NCBI RefSeq assembly: GCF_000765905.2
Contig: NZ_JRPL02000002.1
Span: 62,001-126,000, forward strand
Reading direction: 5' to 3'
DNA from: Helicobacter trogontum
Lineage (GTDB): Bacteria; Campylobacterota; Campylobacteria; Campylobacterales; Helicobacteraceae
Length of the DNA: 64,000 nt
Positions 52,904-62,475 of the stretch are shown one piece after another; position 1 is the stretch's first letter; each line of letters starts with the position of its first letter. A model generated the notes under the pieces. The model had not been told where the DNA came from. It did no database searches and saw only the letters and a program-made list of their open reading frames with translations. The position numbers and the translations under genes were made by a program.

Positions 52904-54493
52904 TTAAAGTAAGCTTTCTTCATAACTAATAATTCCATCTTTAAATAATTTTTCACTTTGTTTTTCTAGTGTTGGCGTGTTGCAATGAAGAGATTTTATA
53001 AATTCCTTATTTTCAAGCATTGAAGTATTGGAATCTAGACCTTTATGTATACTAAAATCAAATATTTCTTGCAATAATATTCTCTTTCCATAACCTTGTC
53101 CATAGCATTCATGGCAACCTAATGCATGAAATCTGCCTTGTATTTCCTCCTTGCATATAGGGCAAAGTGTTTGTATTAATCTTTGAGAAATTATAAGTTT
53201 GAGTGTAGTTCGCAAAATATATTCCTTCGCGCCAAGATCATAAAGCCTTGCAAGAGTGCTTTTGCAGTCCCTTGAATGAATGCTTGCTAAAACTAAATGT
53301 CCTGTTAGGGCTGCACGAAGTGCAATATCTAGTGTTGCATTATCACGTATTTCGCCTACCATGATAATATCTGGATCTTGACGTAATATATATTTTAGTG
53401 CCTTCGCGAAGTCAAATGATAATTCTTCATTGACTTGCACTTGTGTAATACCTTCTATTTCTTGCTCAATTGGATCTTCTATTGTTACAATTTTTTTTGT
53501 GCCATTATGTAAAAATCTAAGACAATTGTACAGCAGTGTGCTTTTACCGCTTCCTGTTGGACCACTCATAAGGATAAGCCCACTTTTTGCAAGTAAAATC
53601 CGTTCTAGAATCTGCAAAATTTGTGAAGACATCCCCAAAGTTTCTAGACTTTCAAATCGTTTATTTGCATGTGGGACACGTAATACAATGCTTTCTCCGT
53701 GTGATGTTGGCAAAAAAGACAATCGCACATCGCAGTTTTGCGTGTCATTTTTGTAAACAAGATTTTTTACATGTAAATGCCCATCTTGAGGCAATCGCAT
53801 TTCATTAATATCAAGTTTGCATAAAAGTTTCAATTTTTGTGATATTTTTGCAAATAAAAATGGATTTATATCTAGAAAATGCACCAAAATCCCATCAATG
53901 CGTAATAGACAAGCTGCTTTAGAGTTTTGTAAAAATAAATGAATATCGCTTGCGTGCATGGTAAGCCCAAATGTAACTAATAAATCTATAAAACCTGCGT
54001 GTAACTCTTCTTTTTGACAATATTGTTGTAACTGCAAAGCAAGGCTTATCTCGCGTAAAAAAACTTGTCTACATAGATAAAAGCGTAAATTTTCTTTATA
54101 GCGTTCTTGCAACTTTCTTGTAAGTGTATCTCTATAGCCTGCACTAAAAGGTTCATAAAGTAGCACACCTAATACATGTGGAGATTGTGAGGTATAATTA
54201 TCTCTGTCATAAAAAATTATATTTGGGAGATAGTGTTGCTGCACTTGCAAAGCTAAATGAATAATATGATAGCTACTTGATAATAGAAATAAATGTTTGT
54301 CTTTTAAATCTTTTTTCATAAGATAGGATTCAAAATAGGGATGAGATTCTATAAATTTAGAAAAGATTAATGCTTTTTGTGTGGTGAGTAATGTATAAAG
54401 AGATTCTAAAAATATTTGTTTGCCTTCTGAATCTAGCATATCGTAGTATGTTTGTGAGTGAGTATAGGGGTTAGTCTGTAGGATTTCTATCAT
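52904..54493 (-). CDS. GspE/PilB-type secretion ATPase (CtsE-like)
   Basis: A 529-residue traffic ATPase. The C-terminal domain has Walker A SGPTGSGKSTL, the Asp box IVTIEDPIEQEIEGI, Walker B IIMVGEIRDNAT, and His box LTGHLVLASIHS; a tetracysteine zinc site (LCPICK ... CHEC) follows. The N-terminal 150 residues are divergent. Such ATPases drive pseudopili in type II secretion, type IV pili or DNA uptake (CtsE in Campylobacter). No pilin, GspF or GspD gene is nearby, so its partners are elsewhere. It overlaps the preceding context of the OMP gene but is separated by 32 bases from thyX. Confidence 0.88.
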   Translation of the reverse strand: MIEILQTNPYTHSQTYYDMLDSEGKQIFLESLYTLLTTQKALIFSKFIESHPYFESYLMKKDLKDKHLFLLSSSYHIIHLALQVQQHYLPNIIFYDRDNYTSQSPHVLGVLLYEPFSAGYRDTLTRKLQERYKENLRFYLCRQVFLREISLALQLQQYCQKEELHAGFIDLLVTFGLTMHASDIHLFLQNSKAACLLRIDGILVHFLDINPFLFAKISQKLKLLCKLDINEMRLPQDGHLHVKNLVYKNDTQNCDVRLSFLPTSHGESIVLRVPHANKRFESLETLGMSSQILQILERILLAKSGLILMSGPTGSGKSTLLYNCLRFLHNGTKKIVTIEDPIEQEIEGITQVQVNEELSFDFAKALKYILRQDPDIIMVGEIRDNATLDIALRAALTGHLVLASIHSRDCKSTLARLYDLGAKEYILRTTLKLIISQRLIQTLCPICKEEIQGRFHALGCHECYGQGYGKRILLQEIFDFSIHKGLDSNTSMLENKEFIKSLHCNTPTLEKQSEKLFKDGIISYEESLL

Positions 54494-54525
54494 ACATCAC
54501 TTCACTTAGATTATTTTGTTGCATA

Positions 54526-55224
54526 TCACACTGCACATTCGGGTTCATGCAGATATTCTTCAAATAAGTATTTATGTTCCTCTGGTAAAGCTTTGAAGAT
54601 ACTATGTGCTAGTTCTTGTATTTCTTTTAGCGCAGTTTTTGCACTCCTTAATTCTAAAAAGTTTTGCAAACTTCTAGCATTGATGCTCCATACAAGCTCA
54701 GTTTTATAGCATTCAGGGATTATATACTTAGCTACATCATTAGCAATTTTTTCTTTGAGTGCCAAACGTAGGTTTTCTAAGGCTTTTAGGCTTTGCTCTC
54801 TTATTGTATTGTTATTTGATAATGTGATGTATTTACTCGCACGAATAATATTAGAATCATTTATTGGTAAAAAACTTTCTTCTTTATTAAGCTCTTTTAA
54901 TGTATAACGTGTGCTTTTTACAGACATGCTTGCCATTCTATGCCTTGCTAATTCTTGCAGACACGCTCGAGTTATACCTTTGATTTCGAAATTGTAAAAT
55001 AAGTGTTCTAGTGTGGATTTATGCTTGTTGATATTTCCTACACGATATATTAAGCCCTTATCAATATCGCCACCACCATCACTCTTAGCATGGCTATCCC
55101 AACATGTGCGTATAGCCCTACTACAAACACTCAAGGGCGTAAAATGCAATAGACTTACTTGTATACCAGATTGCATATCAATGCAAGTTGCATTAACCTG
55201 TTGTTCTAAATTATTTTGTGTCAT
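54526..55224 (-). CDS. thyX: Flavin-dependent thymidylate synthase
   Basis: A 232-residue FAD enzyme making dTMP from dUMP with tetrahydrofolate. The ThyX motif is RHRMASMSVKSTRY (RHRx7S form) at about residue 92-105. Further matches: HSTLEH-type KSTLEHLFYNFEIKGI, NARSLQNFLELRS. ThyX replaces ThyA in Helicobacter and Campylobacter. It is transcribed with the GspE-like gene on the - strand. Confidence 0.95.
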   Translation of the reverse strand: MTQNNLEQQVNATCIDMQSGIQVSLLHFTPLSVCSRAIRTCWDSHAKSDGGGDIDKGLIYRVGNINKHKSTLEHLFYNFEIKGITRACLQELARHRMASMSVKSTRYTLKELNKEESFLPINDSNIIRASKYITLSNNNTIREQSLKALENLRLALKEKIANDVAKYIIPECYKTELVWSINARSLQNFLELRSAKTALKEIQELAHSIFKALPEEHKYLFEEYLHEPECAV

Positions 55225-55427
55225 TGCGATCCTTAAGTTATGCCTAGCCTAAATATATCATTACTACAGCCCAAGTTTGCCATAATATAATTTTCAGTGT
55301 GGGGCTTGTAAAAATTGGTAAGATTATAGCAAAAAATTACCAAAAATAATATATTGATATTTTTTGTTAGATTTTCATATTTACAAGAAAAATGTCTAAA
55401 AGAATTTATTTTTTAAGTATAATCAGA

Positions 55428-55433
55428 CTTTTA
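55428..55433 (+). promoter_or_regulatory. -10 box upstream of the coaD operon
   Basis: TATAAT in the context TTTTAAGTATAAT, 20 bases before the start codon at 55453, so the leader is short. It should drive the membrane-protein gene, coaD, tmk and the ComF-like gene. Confidence 0.6.
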
Positions 55434-55452
55434 CATTGATGGAAGGCTGTGT

Positions 55453-55854
55453 ATGTATTCGCACTTGTTTTATATCATTATGTGGGCGGTTTGCCTTGTG
55501 CTTGTTGTGCCAGTGCTTATCGTAGGCGTGATTTATGTCTTTATGAGCAATAAACCGCCAAAAAAAGTTGAAAATGTAATGCAAATTATGCTTAGTATAA
55601 TAAAGGGTGCACAGACAAAAACTGCATTTACTGCTTCATTAGAGCAGTTTAAAGGCAAATATAGCGTGTTGCCTAATGAAAAAGACTTTGATATATGGAT
55701 TCAATGTATTAAAGAACTTGCAAATTCAACACATTGGGATACAGATGCAATAGCAAAGTTTGGACAAGAGTTAGAAGACAAAAATGCAGCACATGCAAAG
55801 AAAATAGCTGTAGCAATAGCAACTGCATTAAAAACAAAAGATCAAAAAAAATAA
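55453..55854 (+). CDS. Membrane-anchored protein of unknown function
   Basis: A 133-residue protein with one N-terminal membrane span (about 5-30, [17 protein letters not shown]) and a cytoplasmic helical domain, with [21 protein letters not shown] in the middle. It heads the coaD-tmk unit, 16 bases before coaD. I do not recognise a function; similar single-span proteins occur in other Helicobacter species. Confidence 0.65.
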   Translation: MYSHLFYIIMWAVCLVLVVPVLIVGVIYVFMSNKPPKKVENVMQIMLSIIKGAQTKTAFTASLEQFKGKYSVLPNEKDFDIWIQCIKELANSTHWDTDAIAKFGQELEDKNAAHAKKIAVAIATALKTKDQKK

Positions 55855-55870
55855 GATTCCAAGAGTAGAT

Positions 55871-56368
55871 ATGAATAAACTAGCAATTTATCCAGGGACA
55901 TTTGACCCACTTACAAATGGACATTTAGATATCATAAAACGTAGTAGTAAGATGTTCCAACAAGTAATTGTTGCGGTAGCTAATTCTGAAAGTAAGAATC
56001 CGCTTTATAGTCTAGAACAAAGGGAGAGAATGATAAACCTTGCACTAGAAGAACATAAGCATGAGATTCCAAATGTAAGTTGCATTACTTTTAGCAATCT
56101 ACTTGCAAATTTAGCTGCGGACATGCAGGCAAAGGTAATTATACGCGGATTGCGTGTAGTAAGTGATTTTGAGTATGAATTGCAAATGGGTTATGCAAAT
56201 GCCTCACTCAATGATTCGCTTGATACAATATATTTTATGCCAACTTTGCAAAATGCTTTTATAAGTTCATCTATTGTGCGTAGCATTATTATACATGGGG
56301 GTAAATTTAGCCATCTTGTGCCAAAAAGCATTCATTCTTATATACAGCAACTACGGACAAAAGAGTAG
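55871..56368 (+). CDS. coaD: Phosphopantetheine adenylyltransferase
   Basis: A 165-residue nucleotidyltransferase of coenzyme A synthesis. The start is [18 protein letters not shown], with the HxGH-type site (NGHLD), then [30 protein letters not shown] and [15 protein letters not shown]. Length is standard. It is followed by tmk after 4 bases, an order I recall from H. pylori (HP1475-HP1474). Confidence 0.95.
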   Translation: MNKLAIYPGTFDPLTNGHLDIIKRSSKMFQQVIVAVANSESKNPLYSLEQRERMINLALEEHKHEIPNVSCITFSNLLANLAADMQAKVIIRGLRVVSDFEYELQMGYANASLNDSLDTIYFMPTLQNAFISSSIVRSIIIHGGKFSHLVPKSIHSYIQQLRTKE

Positions 56369-56372
56369 TGCA

Positions 56373-57062
56373 ATGGATTACTATGTTATAGAAGGAATTG
56401 ATACAAGTGGGAAAACAACACAATGTAATCTTATAAGGCAAAACTTTCATTGTGTTAAGCTAGATGATTATAAAGATTCTATGCAAGATGCGATTGTTTT
56501 ATTAAATGAGCCAGGTGCAACAGGGCTTGGTGGCTTTGTGCGAGAGATTTTGCTGGATAGTCAAACAAAAGTCAATGAACGAAGTGCGTTTTTATTATTT
56601 TTAGCGCAAAGAGCAGAGCTGTTCTTGCGTATCAAAAATATACCAAATACAATTATTGCTGATAGAAGTCTTATTTCTGGCGTAGCATATGCTCAAACGA
56701 TAAATATGTATGAGGCTTTGAGATTCAATCTTTTTGCAACAGGGGGAGTATTGCCTAAAAAGATTGTTTTTTTAGAATCATCAAAAGATACGTTAGAAGA
56801 TCGTTTAAATCAAAAGCGACTTGATAGTATAGAGCAAAGAGGTATACAATATTTACTTGATGTGCAAGAATACTTTAAAGAAATATTAGCATGTTTGCAA
56901 GCTGAAAATACTCTATATGATTTATATAAAAGTGTTGCACAAGAGTGTGATTTGGATTCCAAGTCTATTCAGAGCATATATAAACCAGAAGTATTAATAC
57001 TTGATTCTGCTTTACCTAAAGAAGAGATACATAAAGAAATCTGTATTTTCTTTGGAATTTAA
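56373..57062 (+). CDS. tmk: Thymidylate kinase
   Basis: A 229-residue P-loop kinase phosphorylating dTMP. The start is taken at the ATG at 56373 where homology begins: YYVIEGIDTSGKTTQ. The DR(Y/F/S) site is IIADRSLISGVAYA and the lid region LEDRLNQKRLDS contains Arg/Lys. The chain is slightly longer than usual (about 190-210) because of a Cys/Asp-rich stretch near the C-terminus. It is coupled to coaD and to the ComF-like gene. Confidence 0.93.
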   Translation: MDYYVIEGIDTSGKTTQCNLIRQNFHCVKLDDYKDSMQDAIVLLNEPGATGLGGFVREILLDSQTKVNERSAFLLFLAQRAELFLRIKNIPNTIIADRSLISGVAYAQTINMYEALRFNLFATGGVLPKKIVFLESSKDTLEDRLNQKRLDSIEQRGIQYLLDVQEYFKEILACLQAENTLYDLYKSVAQECDLDSKSIQSIYKPEVLILDSALPKEEIHKEICIFFGI

Positions 57063-57063
57063 A

Positions 57064-57651
57064 ATGTATTGTTCTGTATGTGGCAAACTCAAATGGCATA
57101 TTATTTGCAATAAATGTTTGAGTCATTTAGAGTATATAGATTCCAAACGTGTGCTTGACAATGGTGTGAAGGTGTTTAGTAATTTTGCATTTAGTGAATT
57201 AAAGCTGTTATTAACAAGTAAAAATAATATCATTGGTAGTCGCATTTTTAAGAGACTAGGTGTATATGCGATCTCCATGTTTTTTAAAAGATATAAAGAT
57301 TTGGCTACATTAAAGAATCAAAAAATTGCAGTTCTTTCTATACGTAATAAGACTATTGGGGTGTATTCTCATAGTGCGATTTTAGCACAATGTTTTAGAA
57401 TGTATGGGTTTAAAGTATTTCATAATGCTTTAATTATTGGCAATGACAGCCATTTTTCTCATTTGAAACGTGAGGAAAGACAGAGGATTGGCAGAAATTT
57501 TACCTTTCATTTTAAGCGTGATTATATGGGCGTTATTATTGTTGATGATATTATCACAACAGGACAAACATTGTTTGAAGCAAGCAATATTATCATGCAA
57601 AATGATTATACGCCACTCTTTGCATGGACACTTTGTGATTCTAAATATTAA
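57064..57651 (+). CDS. comF: ComF-family phosphoribosyltransferase-like protein
   Basis: A 195-residue protein starting at the ATG at 57064, one base after the tmk stop. It has the ComF layout: an N-terminal zinc finger (YCSVCGK ... CNKCL) and a PRTase domain ending in GVIIVDDIITTGQTLFE, the PRPP-binding loop. In competent bacteria ComF acts late in DNA uptake; the same gene follows tmk in H. pylori as I recall. Length is at the short end of the family. Confidence 0.85.
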   Translation: MYCSVCGKLKWHIICNKCLSHLEYIDSKRVLDNGVKVFSNFAFSELKLLLTSKNNIIGSRIFKRLGVYAISMFFKRYKDLATLKNQKIAVLSIRNKTIGVYSHSAILAQCFRMYGFKVFHNALIIGNDSHFSHLKREERQRIGRNFTFHFKRDYMGVIIVDDIITTGQTLFEASNIIMQNDYTPLFAWTLCDSKY

Positions 57652-57904
57652 TAGAGCACTAAACTATTGTATAATGTTTATAGGCAATCAAAACAAATGA
57701 TAAAATATCGTTTTGACTCTGTGTGGTGTGATTATCAGCGAGTATAGAAATCAAAAAATATAGAAAATGTCGTGCTGTTATCTATAGAATTTCAGATTAA
57801 GTTTGATATTTTAGATTCTGAATATTGAAGTGTTAAATACGTAATTATATGATACAGATCTAAAATATCTTGGTAGTCAATATTTGAGGTATCCTACAAG
57901 ATTT

Positions 57905-58237
57905 TTAGCCTTTTAGTTTTTGTTGATCTTTAAGATAGTTAAAGAGCAATTCGCTATATCCAAAACTCCCGCTTAAATTTTCTGAAAGCTGCTCTTTAAA
58001 CATAGCGTTATAAATATCGCTACCAGGTTGTTTAGGATACAATGGATTATCAAGGTTTAATGCTGTATCAAGCAAGGTTTTGATGAATATTGCTTCAAAT
58101 TTATCTGTCTGCTCTCGTAATGCTTTATCGCTTTCAAGAGTTTTGTTATCAACCTTTGCTTTTAGATTCTTGATTAAGTTTGTTTCCTTGGATTGAGCTA
58201 ATGAAGTCATTGTGCTACTTGTATCAAGTTTCATCAT
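57905..58237 (-). CDS. flgJ: Rod-binding FlgJ-like protein (N-terminal domain type)
   Basis: A 110-residue protein resembling the rod-capping N-terminal domain of Flg[38 protein letters not shown] and [10 protein letters not shown]. There is no muramidase domain, as in epsilonproteobacteria. It should cap the growing flagellar rod. A CGATAT-like sigma-28 -10 is seen upstream on the - strand at about 58255-58264 but is not certain. Confidence 0.75.
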   Translation of the reverse strand: MMKLDTSSTMTSLAQSKETNLIKNLKAKVDNKTLESDKALREQTDKFEAIFIKTLLDTALNLDNPLYPKQPGSDIYNAMFKEQLSENLSGSFGYSELLFNYLKDQQKLKG

Positions 58238-58400
58238 ATCTCCTTATGCTTTTTATATATCGATCCTGCGTTGTCAAAGAAGTCAAGCAAAATAAATTCC
58301 CAAAATAACTTTATACATGTTAGATCTTAACATAACATAACTATTGTAGTAAAAAACAAACAAGATAAACAACAAAAGCTTTATTTTGTTTTTATTGCAT

Positions 58401-58406
58401 TATAAT
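58401..58406 (+). promoter_or_regulatory. -10 box for flgA
   Basis: TATAAT following TTGCAT (TTGCATTATAAT), 29 bases before the flgA start. A housekeeping promoter rather than RpoN or FliA. Confidence 0.5.
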
Positions 58407-58434
58407 TGTGTAAAATTTTAGCTAAGGAAATGGA

Positions 58435-59121
58435 ATGTTGCAAAGAGCTATAGCTTTACAAAAGTTTCTTATAATTATTTACATTGCTTGTTCTCTTCAT
58501 GCGTTTGCTAATGACAATGTTTCTACGCTAAAAAACTATATTGCTAGCGAATATAAACGCCTATATCCCGAGCTTACCATAGAATCTATATCACTGATTA
58601 CGCGAAATACGCTTGATCTGTATACAATTACAATTATCTCAAAACAGATTAATACAATAAAAAGTGCAAATGGCTATCTCACTTTGCAGTATAAACACAA
58701 TGGTAGAGTCTTGCAAGATTCTATACGCTATACAATACATGGACATATGCAAGTTTATGTAACTACAGAGAACATTAAAGCAGGTAGCAACATAAATGCA
58801 AATAGTTTTATCGGCAAGACCCAAGATTTTTCATCACTAGCTTTAGTTCCTGCAAGTAAGCATGAGATACTGCAATCAAGTGCAAAAGTATATATCCCCA
58901 TGAATGCAGTTATTTACCGCAATAAGCTTGCCAAACGAATGCTTGTAGCTAAGGATTCTAATGTAAAAATTTTATTTCGTGAATATGGTATTGAAGCAAG
59001 TGCGAGTGGCAGAGCACTAGAAAATGGTGTGCAAGGTGATATCATCAAGGTTGAGAATCTTGAAAGCAAACGCATAGTCAATGCAAAAGTGATAGCCGAA
59101 AACATTGTGCAGATATATTAG
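58435..59121 (+). CDS. flgA: Flagellar P-ring assembly chaperone FlgA
   Basis: A 228-residue periplasmic protein with a signal peptide (about 8-24, FLIIIYIACSLHAFA). The C-terminal half is the SAF domain: VTTENIKAGSNINANSF, ALVPASKHEI, SAKVYIPMNAVIYRNKLAKRM, and the SAF-linked GVQGDIIKVENLES. FlgA binds FlgI before P-ring polymerisation. Length is normal. Divergent from the flgJ-like gene. Confidence 0.85.
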   Translation: MLQRAIALQKFLIIIYIACSLHAFANDNVSTLKNYIASEYKRLYPELTIESISLITRNTLDLYTITIISKQINTIKSANGYLTLQYKHNGRVLQDSIRYTIHGHMQVYVTTENIKAGSNINANSFIGKTQDFSSLALVPASKHEILQSSAKVYIPMNAVIYRNKLAKRMLVAKDSNVKILFREYGIEASASGRALENGVQGDIIKVENLESKRIVNAKVIAENIVQIY

Positions 59122-59515
59122 GATTCTTACTTGAAGGATCTATAAAATGCTCTGCCCTATATAACACCCATCATATTAAGATACATTTGCAAAATTTTAG
59201 TATGTAAATACACTTAAAGCTTTTGCAATGCAACAAATAACTATACACAAAAATATTTTAGACATGAGGTAATATGCTTTGCAGAGTATGTTATTTATGT
59301 AGCTTATGGGTGCTAAGTTGTATATGATATAGATTATACAAAAATATACAAATTGCATGTTATATTATTTTAATCTTTTAATCTATGTGTGTAGCATTTG
59401 ATTTTATATTTCTGACTTGTTTAGGCATAAAGTCTTAACCAACATTATGATATTTTTCATACACCTGTTTTACATTTAATACTAGATTTATCGCGTGATT
59501 ATTAATTTTAGCTTT
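59122..59515. other. AT-rich intergenic region between flgA and the endonuclease gene
   Basis: About 390 bases between convergent genes, AT-rich with no credible frame, RNA gene or repeat that I can see. Confidence 0.4.
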
Positions 59516-60274
59516 TTATATTTTCGCAAAAAGATTCTGTACTTTGTAAAACACCTTCCATAAAGGTATTTGAGCAATTGCATTATCACGTGCTTCTTCA
59601 TACTCATCTTTTGGATATGCTTTATCCCATGCTTCCATGAGCTTTCTCTCTTGATCGCTTAAACGGATATTATAAGTTTCACTCATATAAAGATATGTAC
59701 GAGCGATAAGCCCTTTAGAATAGTGTGCAGGATAGAATCTTTTTGCTTTGAAGTCTGTATAAACCCTGCAGTTTCCATATTGATTATAGACTATACTTTT
59801 TGGGGCTTCTGCATATCTAAAATTGCTCCTATCAGCATTTATCTCCCCAATTGCTGGGACAAGATTTCTTGGATCTGCTTCCATGAGATTAAACGTTTTA
59901 TCGTTATGACAAGCTTTTCTACCGCCTTTTTGCCAACATGGGAGATGACGCCCAAAGTTATGTGCTGGCATAATGTGTTCAAACTCGATGTTTTGCGTGC
60001 GTTCATTTATCGTTTGTTTTTTTGTGAGTGCTTTTCTTGGTGTGTATTGTGCAGATTGTATCACCTTTATACCATTGTCTGTAATTTGAAAGGGTGCTTT
60101 GCAGTAAAACTCCGTTGTAAAGTCTTTAGATCGCCAAATATCTGTCAATATCTTTTTGGTTTCACGGAATGTTTGCGGTGGCTGCGTAGCTTCAAAGAAT
60201 AGTAATGCCAATAAGGTAAGTATGGTGCCACCACCAAGAAATTTTACTTTTGTGCCAAAATTCTTCTTGTGCAT
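59516..60274 (-). CDS. Endonuclease I family nuclease (EndA/Dns-like)
   Basis: A 252-residue nuclease with an N-terminal signal anchor (GGTILTLLALLFFEA, about residues 13-27). The Endonuclease I motifs are EHIMPAHNFGRHLPCW, with catalytic His, and DPRNLVPAIGEINADRSN. Conserved Cys pairs (CWQKGGRKAC) suggest disulfides in the periplasm. It is non-specific and could degrade incoming or host DNA. It is transcribed on the - strand, downstream of flaG. Confidence 0.88.
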   Translation of the reverse strand: MHKKNFGTKVKFLGGGTILTLLALLFFEATQPPQTFRETKKILTDIWRSKDFTTEFYCKAPFQITDNGIKVIQSAQYTPRKALTKKQTINERTQNIEFEHIMPAHNFGRHLPCWQKGGRKACHNDKTFNLMEADPRNLVPAIGEINADRSNFRYAEAPKSIVYNQYGNCRVYTDFKAKRFYPAHYSKGLIARTYLYMSETYNIRLSDQERKLMEAWDKAYPKDEYEEARDNAIAQIPLWKVFYKVQNLFAKI

Positions 60275-60352
60275 CTGCGATCACCTATCCATTGTCATAT
60301 CGCTTATGTTGTGTAATTAATGCTAATGCTAAACAATATTTTACATTGACTC

Positions 60353-60724
60353 TTAAACGCGTTCATCAAAAATATTGCCAACCATGTCACGCATTTTCAT
60401 CATAAGCTCGATAGCTTCTGGTGATGGAATCTCTCGTATAATCCTTTTTCCTGTCGCTTCACGTACAGTTACTACAAGTGCTTTGATCTCATCATTATAA
60501 GAAAAGTCAATATCTGTGTTTGTCTTACGCATTTCTTCTTGTAACTTACGTGATAACTCTGTCATTTGTTCCCTTAGTTGAGAGTCATTGTAAGCAGCTA
60601 TTTGCTTTTCTTCATACGCTTTTGCTGGGGTCTGCGATCTTCCTTGCTCGTGTCCCCCGTTGCTAATAAAAGCCATAATTTGGTGTTGCAATGATGATAA
60701 TGAACTTCCTTGTGTTTCCATCAT
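60353..60724 (-). CDS. flaG: FlaG-family flagellar protein
   Basis: A 123-residue protein matching FlaG: after a variable polar N-terminus comes KLQEEMRKTNTDIDFSYNDEIKALVVTV and IIREIPSPEAIELMMKMRDM, the IPPxE-type motif as IPSPE. FlaG limits flagellar filament length. An AAGGAGG site precedes the start. A TATAAT -10 on the - strand lies at 60777-60782. Confidence 0.88.
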   Translation of the reverse strand: MMETQGSSLSSLQHQIMAFISNGGHEQGRSQTPAKAYEEKQIAAYNDSQLREQMTELSRKLQEEMRKTNTDIDFSYNDEIKALVVTVREATGKRIIREIPSPEAIELMMKMRDMVGNIFDERV

Positions 60725-60776
60725 AGCCTCCTTAAAACAAAATATAATTACCTCTACATCATAAAAATTAGGGGCA

Positions 60777-60782
60777 ATTATA
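60777..60782 (-). promoter_or_regulatory. -10 box for flaG
   Basis: On the - strand TATAAT in the context TTTGGTATAAT, 53 bases before the start. A CGATAG word just upstream resembles but does not match a FliA element. Confidence 0.4.
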
Positions 60783-60912
60783 CCAAACTATCGACAAATC
60801 ACAATATTTTCTCAATAAAGTTTCAAAGAATTTCTATACTTATTTTCATACGCTTTATTTCCCATGAATATATCATTTTATATCGCATTGTTGCATATTG
60901 TTATAAATTTGC

Positions 60913-60918
60913 TATAAT
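60913..60918 (+). promoter_or_regulatory. -10 box for the Na+-coupled transporter
   Basis: TATAAT in TTTGCTATAATC, an extended -10-like TTTGC, 68 bases before the start codon at 60986. Confidence 0.5.
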
Positions 60919-60985
60919 CTAGGGCTTGTTGAAAAACGAGACACTAAGACTTTTTAAGATTTCTGTAAAAAAAGGTGGAAGGGTA

Positions 60986-62401
60986 ATGAATTTCTCTAAA
61001 ATTGGCTTTATTATGGCAACACTTGGGAGTTCCATAGGACTAGGGCATATTTGGCGTTTTCCGACGATGGCAGGACAAAATGGTGGTGCTGCTTTTATTC
61101 TCTTGTTTCTTGTTATCTCGGTGGTCATTGGTGTTTCTATGCTCATCGCTGAGATGCTTGTTGGGAATCGCACACGTAAGAATGCACAAGATGCATTTTA
61201 CGAGCTTGATGAGAGCAGTCACAAGAGATGGCATTGGGTTGGTCTAACTATTATTGGTGGTCCTATTATCCTCACTTTTTATTGTATTGTTTTGGGTTGG
61301 GTGGTATATTATCTTGGTGCAATAAGCTTTCATTTACCCACAAATATGAGTGATTCTAAGATATTATTTGAGAATCTCACTCAAAACATTACTTCACAAG
61401 TCATAAGTTTTGCAATTGTTATGATTTTAACTGCGTATTTTGTCGCAAAAGGTGTAAAAAGCGGGATTGAAAAGCTAAACTTTGTGCTTATGCCCTTACT
61501 CTTTATTATCTTTTTTGGGTTGCTTATCTATGCTATGACATTACCTTCTTTCGATAAAAGTGTGAATTTTATGTTTGCGATCGATTTTAGTAAGATTACA
61601 TCAAAAGTGCTTATAGAGGCTATGGGGCAAGTCTTTTTCTCGCTTTCTCTAGGGATAGGGATTATTGTTACCTATGCAGCTTTTACAGAAAAAAAACAAA
61701 ATCTTTTTAGTGCGGCTATGTGGGTGCTTATCCCCGGCATCATTATTTCTATTGTTGCAGGGCTTATGATTTTTACTTTTGTATTTGAGTATGGCACTGC
61801 AAAGGATGTTGGAGAGGGAACTGGTCTTGTGTTTAAGACACTTCCTGTTTTATTTGGCAAGATGGGATCAATAGGTAGCGTGATTTGCGTATTGTTTATG
61901 ATTGGACTAGGTTTTGCAGGTCTTTCAAGCACAATTTCCCTACTTGAGCCAGCAGTGAAATGGCTTGAGGATAAAACTGGTAAAAATAGAGTGATGTTGT
62001 CATGGGGGGTTAGCCTCGTGATATTTTTAGTGGGTTTTGTACTCATTCTTTCGCTCAACGAGGGCTATAAAGAGCTAACCATTGCAGGAAAGAATTTATT
62101 TAAATGGATGGATTGGCTTAGTGCTAATATTATTATGACGCTTGGCGGACTTTTAGCAGCAATCTTTGTGGGCTATGCAATTAAAACAGAGCATTTGAGA
62201 GAATGGACAAGCCATTACTTTACACCTATCATGTTTAAATTTTGGCTTTTTGCAATTAGAGTCTTGGCTCCACTCATGGTGGGTGCTATTTTTATTTATA
62301 ATATTTATGACTTGCTGAATCCAAAACCAGCCGAACATACAAAAGCACCTCAACAGCAAGAACAAAATGTGCATAATAAAGATCAGACAGATCAACATTA
62401 A
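60986..62401 (+). CDS. Neurotransmitter:sodium symporter family transporter
   Basis: A 471-residue transporter of the LeuT fold. The ATG at 60986 with GGAAGGG before it is preferred over an upstream Met. The TM1 signature is LGSSIGLGHIWRFPTMAGQNGGAAF (read in two parts), followed by about ten further spans and a polar Gln/Thr/His-rich tail. Family members take up amino acids with Na+; the substrate here is unknown. H. pylori has two of these side by side (HP0497, HP0498); only one is present here. Confidence 0.92.
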   Translation: MNFSKIGFIMATLGSSIGLGHIWRFPTMAGQNGGAAFILLFLVISVVIGVSMLIAEMLVGNRTRKNAQDAFYELDESSHKRWHWVGLTIIGGPIILTFYCIVLGWVVYYLGAISFHLPTNMSDSKILFENLTQNITSQVISFAIVMILTAYFVAKGVKSGIEKLNFVLMPLLFIIFFGLLIYAMTLPSFDKSVNFMFAIDFSKITSKVLIEAMGQVFFSLSLGIGIIVTYAAFTEKKQNLFSAAMWVLIPGIIISIVAGLMIFTFVFEYGTAKDVGEGTGLVFKTLPVLFGKMGSIGSVICVLFMIGLGFAGLSSTISLLEPAVKWLEDKTGKNRVMLSWGVSLVIFLVGFVLILSLNEGYKELTIAGKNLFKWMDWLSANIIMTLGGLLAAIFVGYAIKTEHLREWTSHYFTPIMFKFWLFAIRVLAPLMVGAIFIYNIYDLLNPKPAEHTKAPQQQEQNVHNKDQTDQH

Positions 62402-62475
62402 TTGTTGGGGAATATTTAGAATCTAAAAGCCTTAGGGCAAAGTATAAGTTATGCAATACGTATTATGAGGGCACG

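Noticed and set aside
58255-58264. Sigma-28 promoter of the flgJ-like gene
   Set aside because: CGATAT is present, but the GCC before it and a -35 TAAA are missing, so support is too weak for its own entry.
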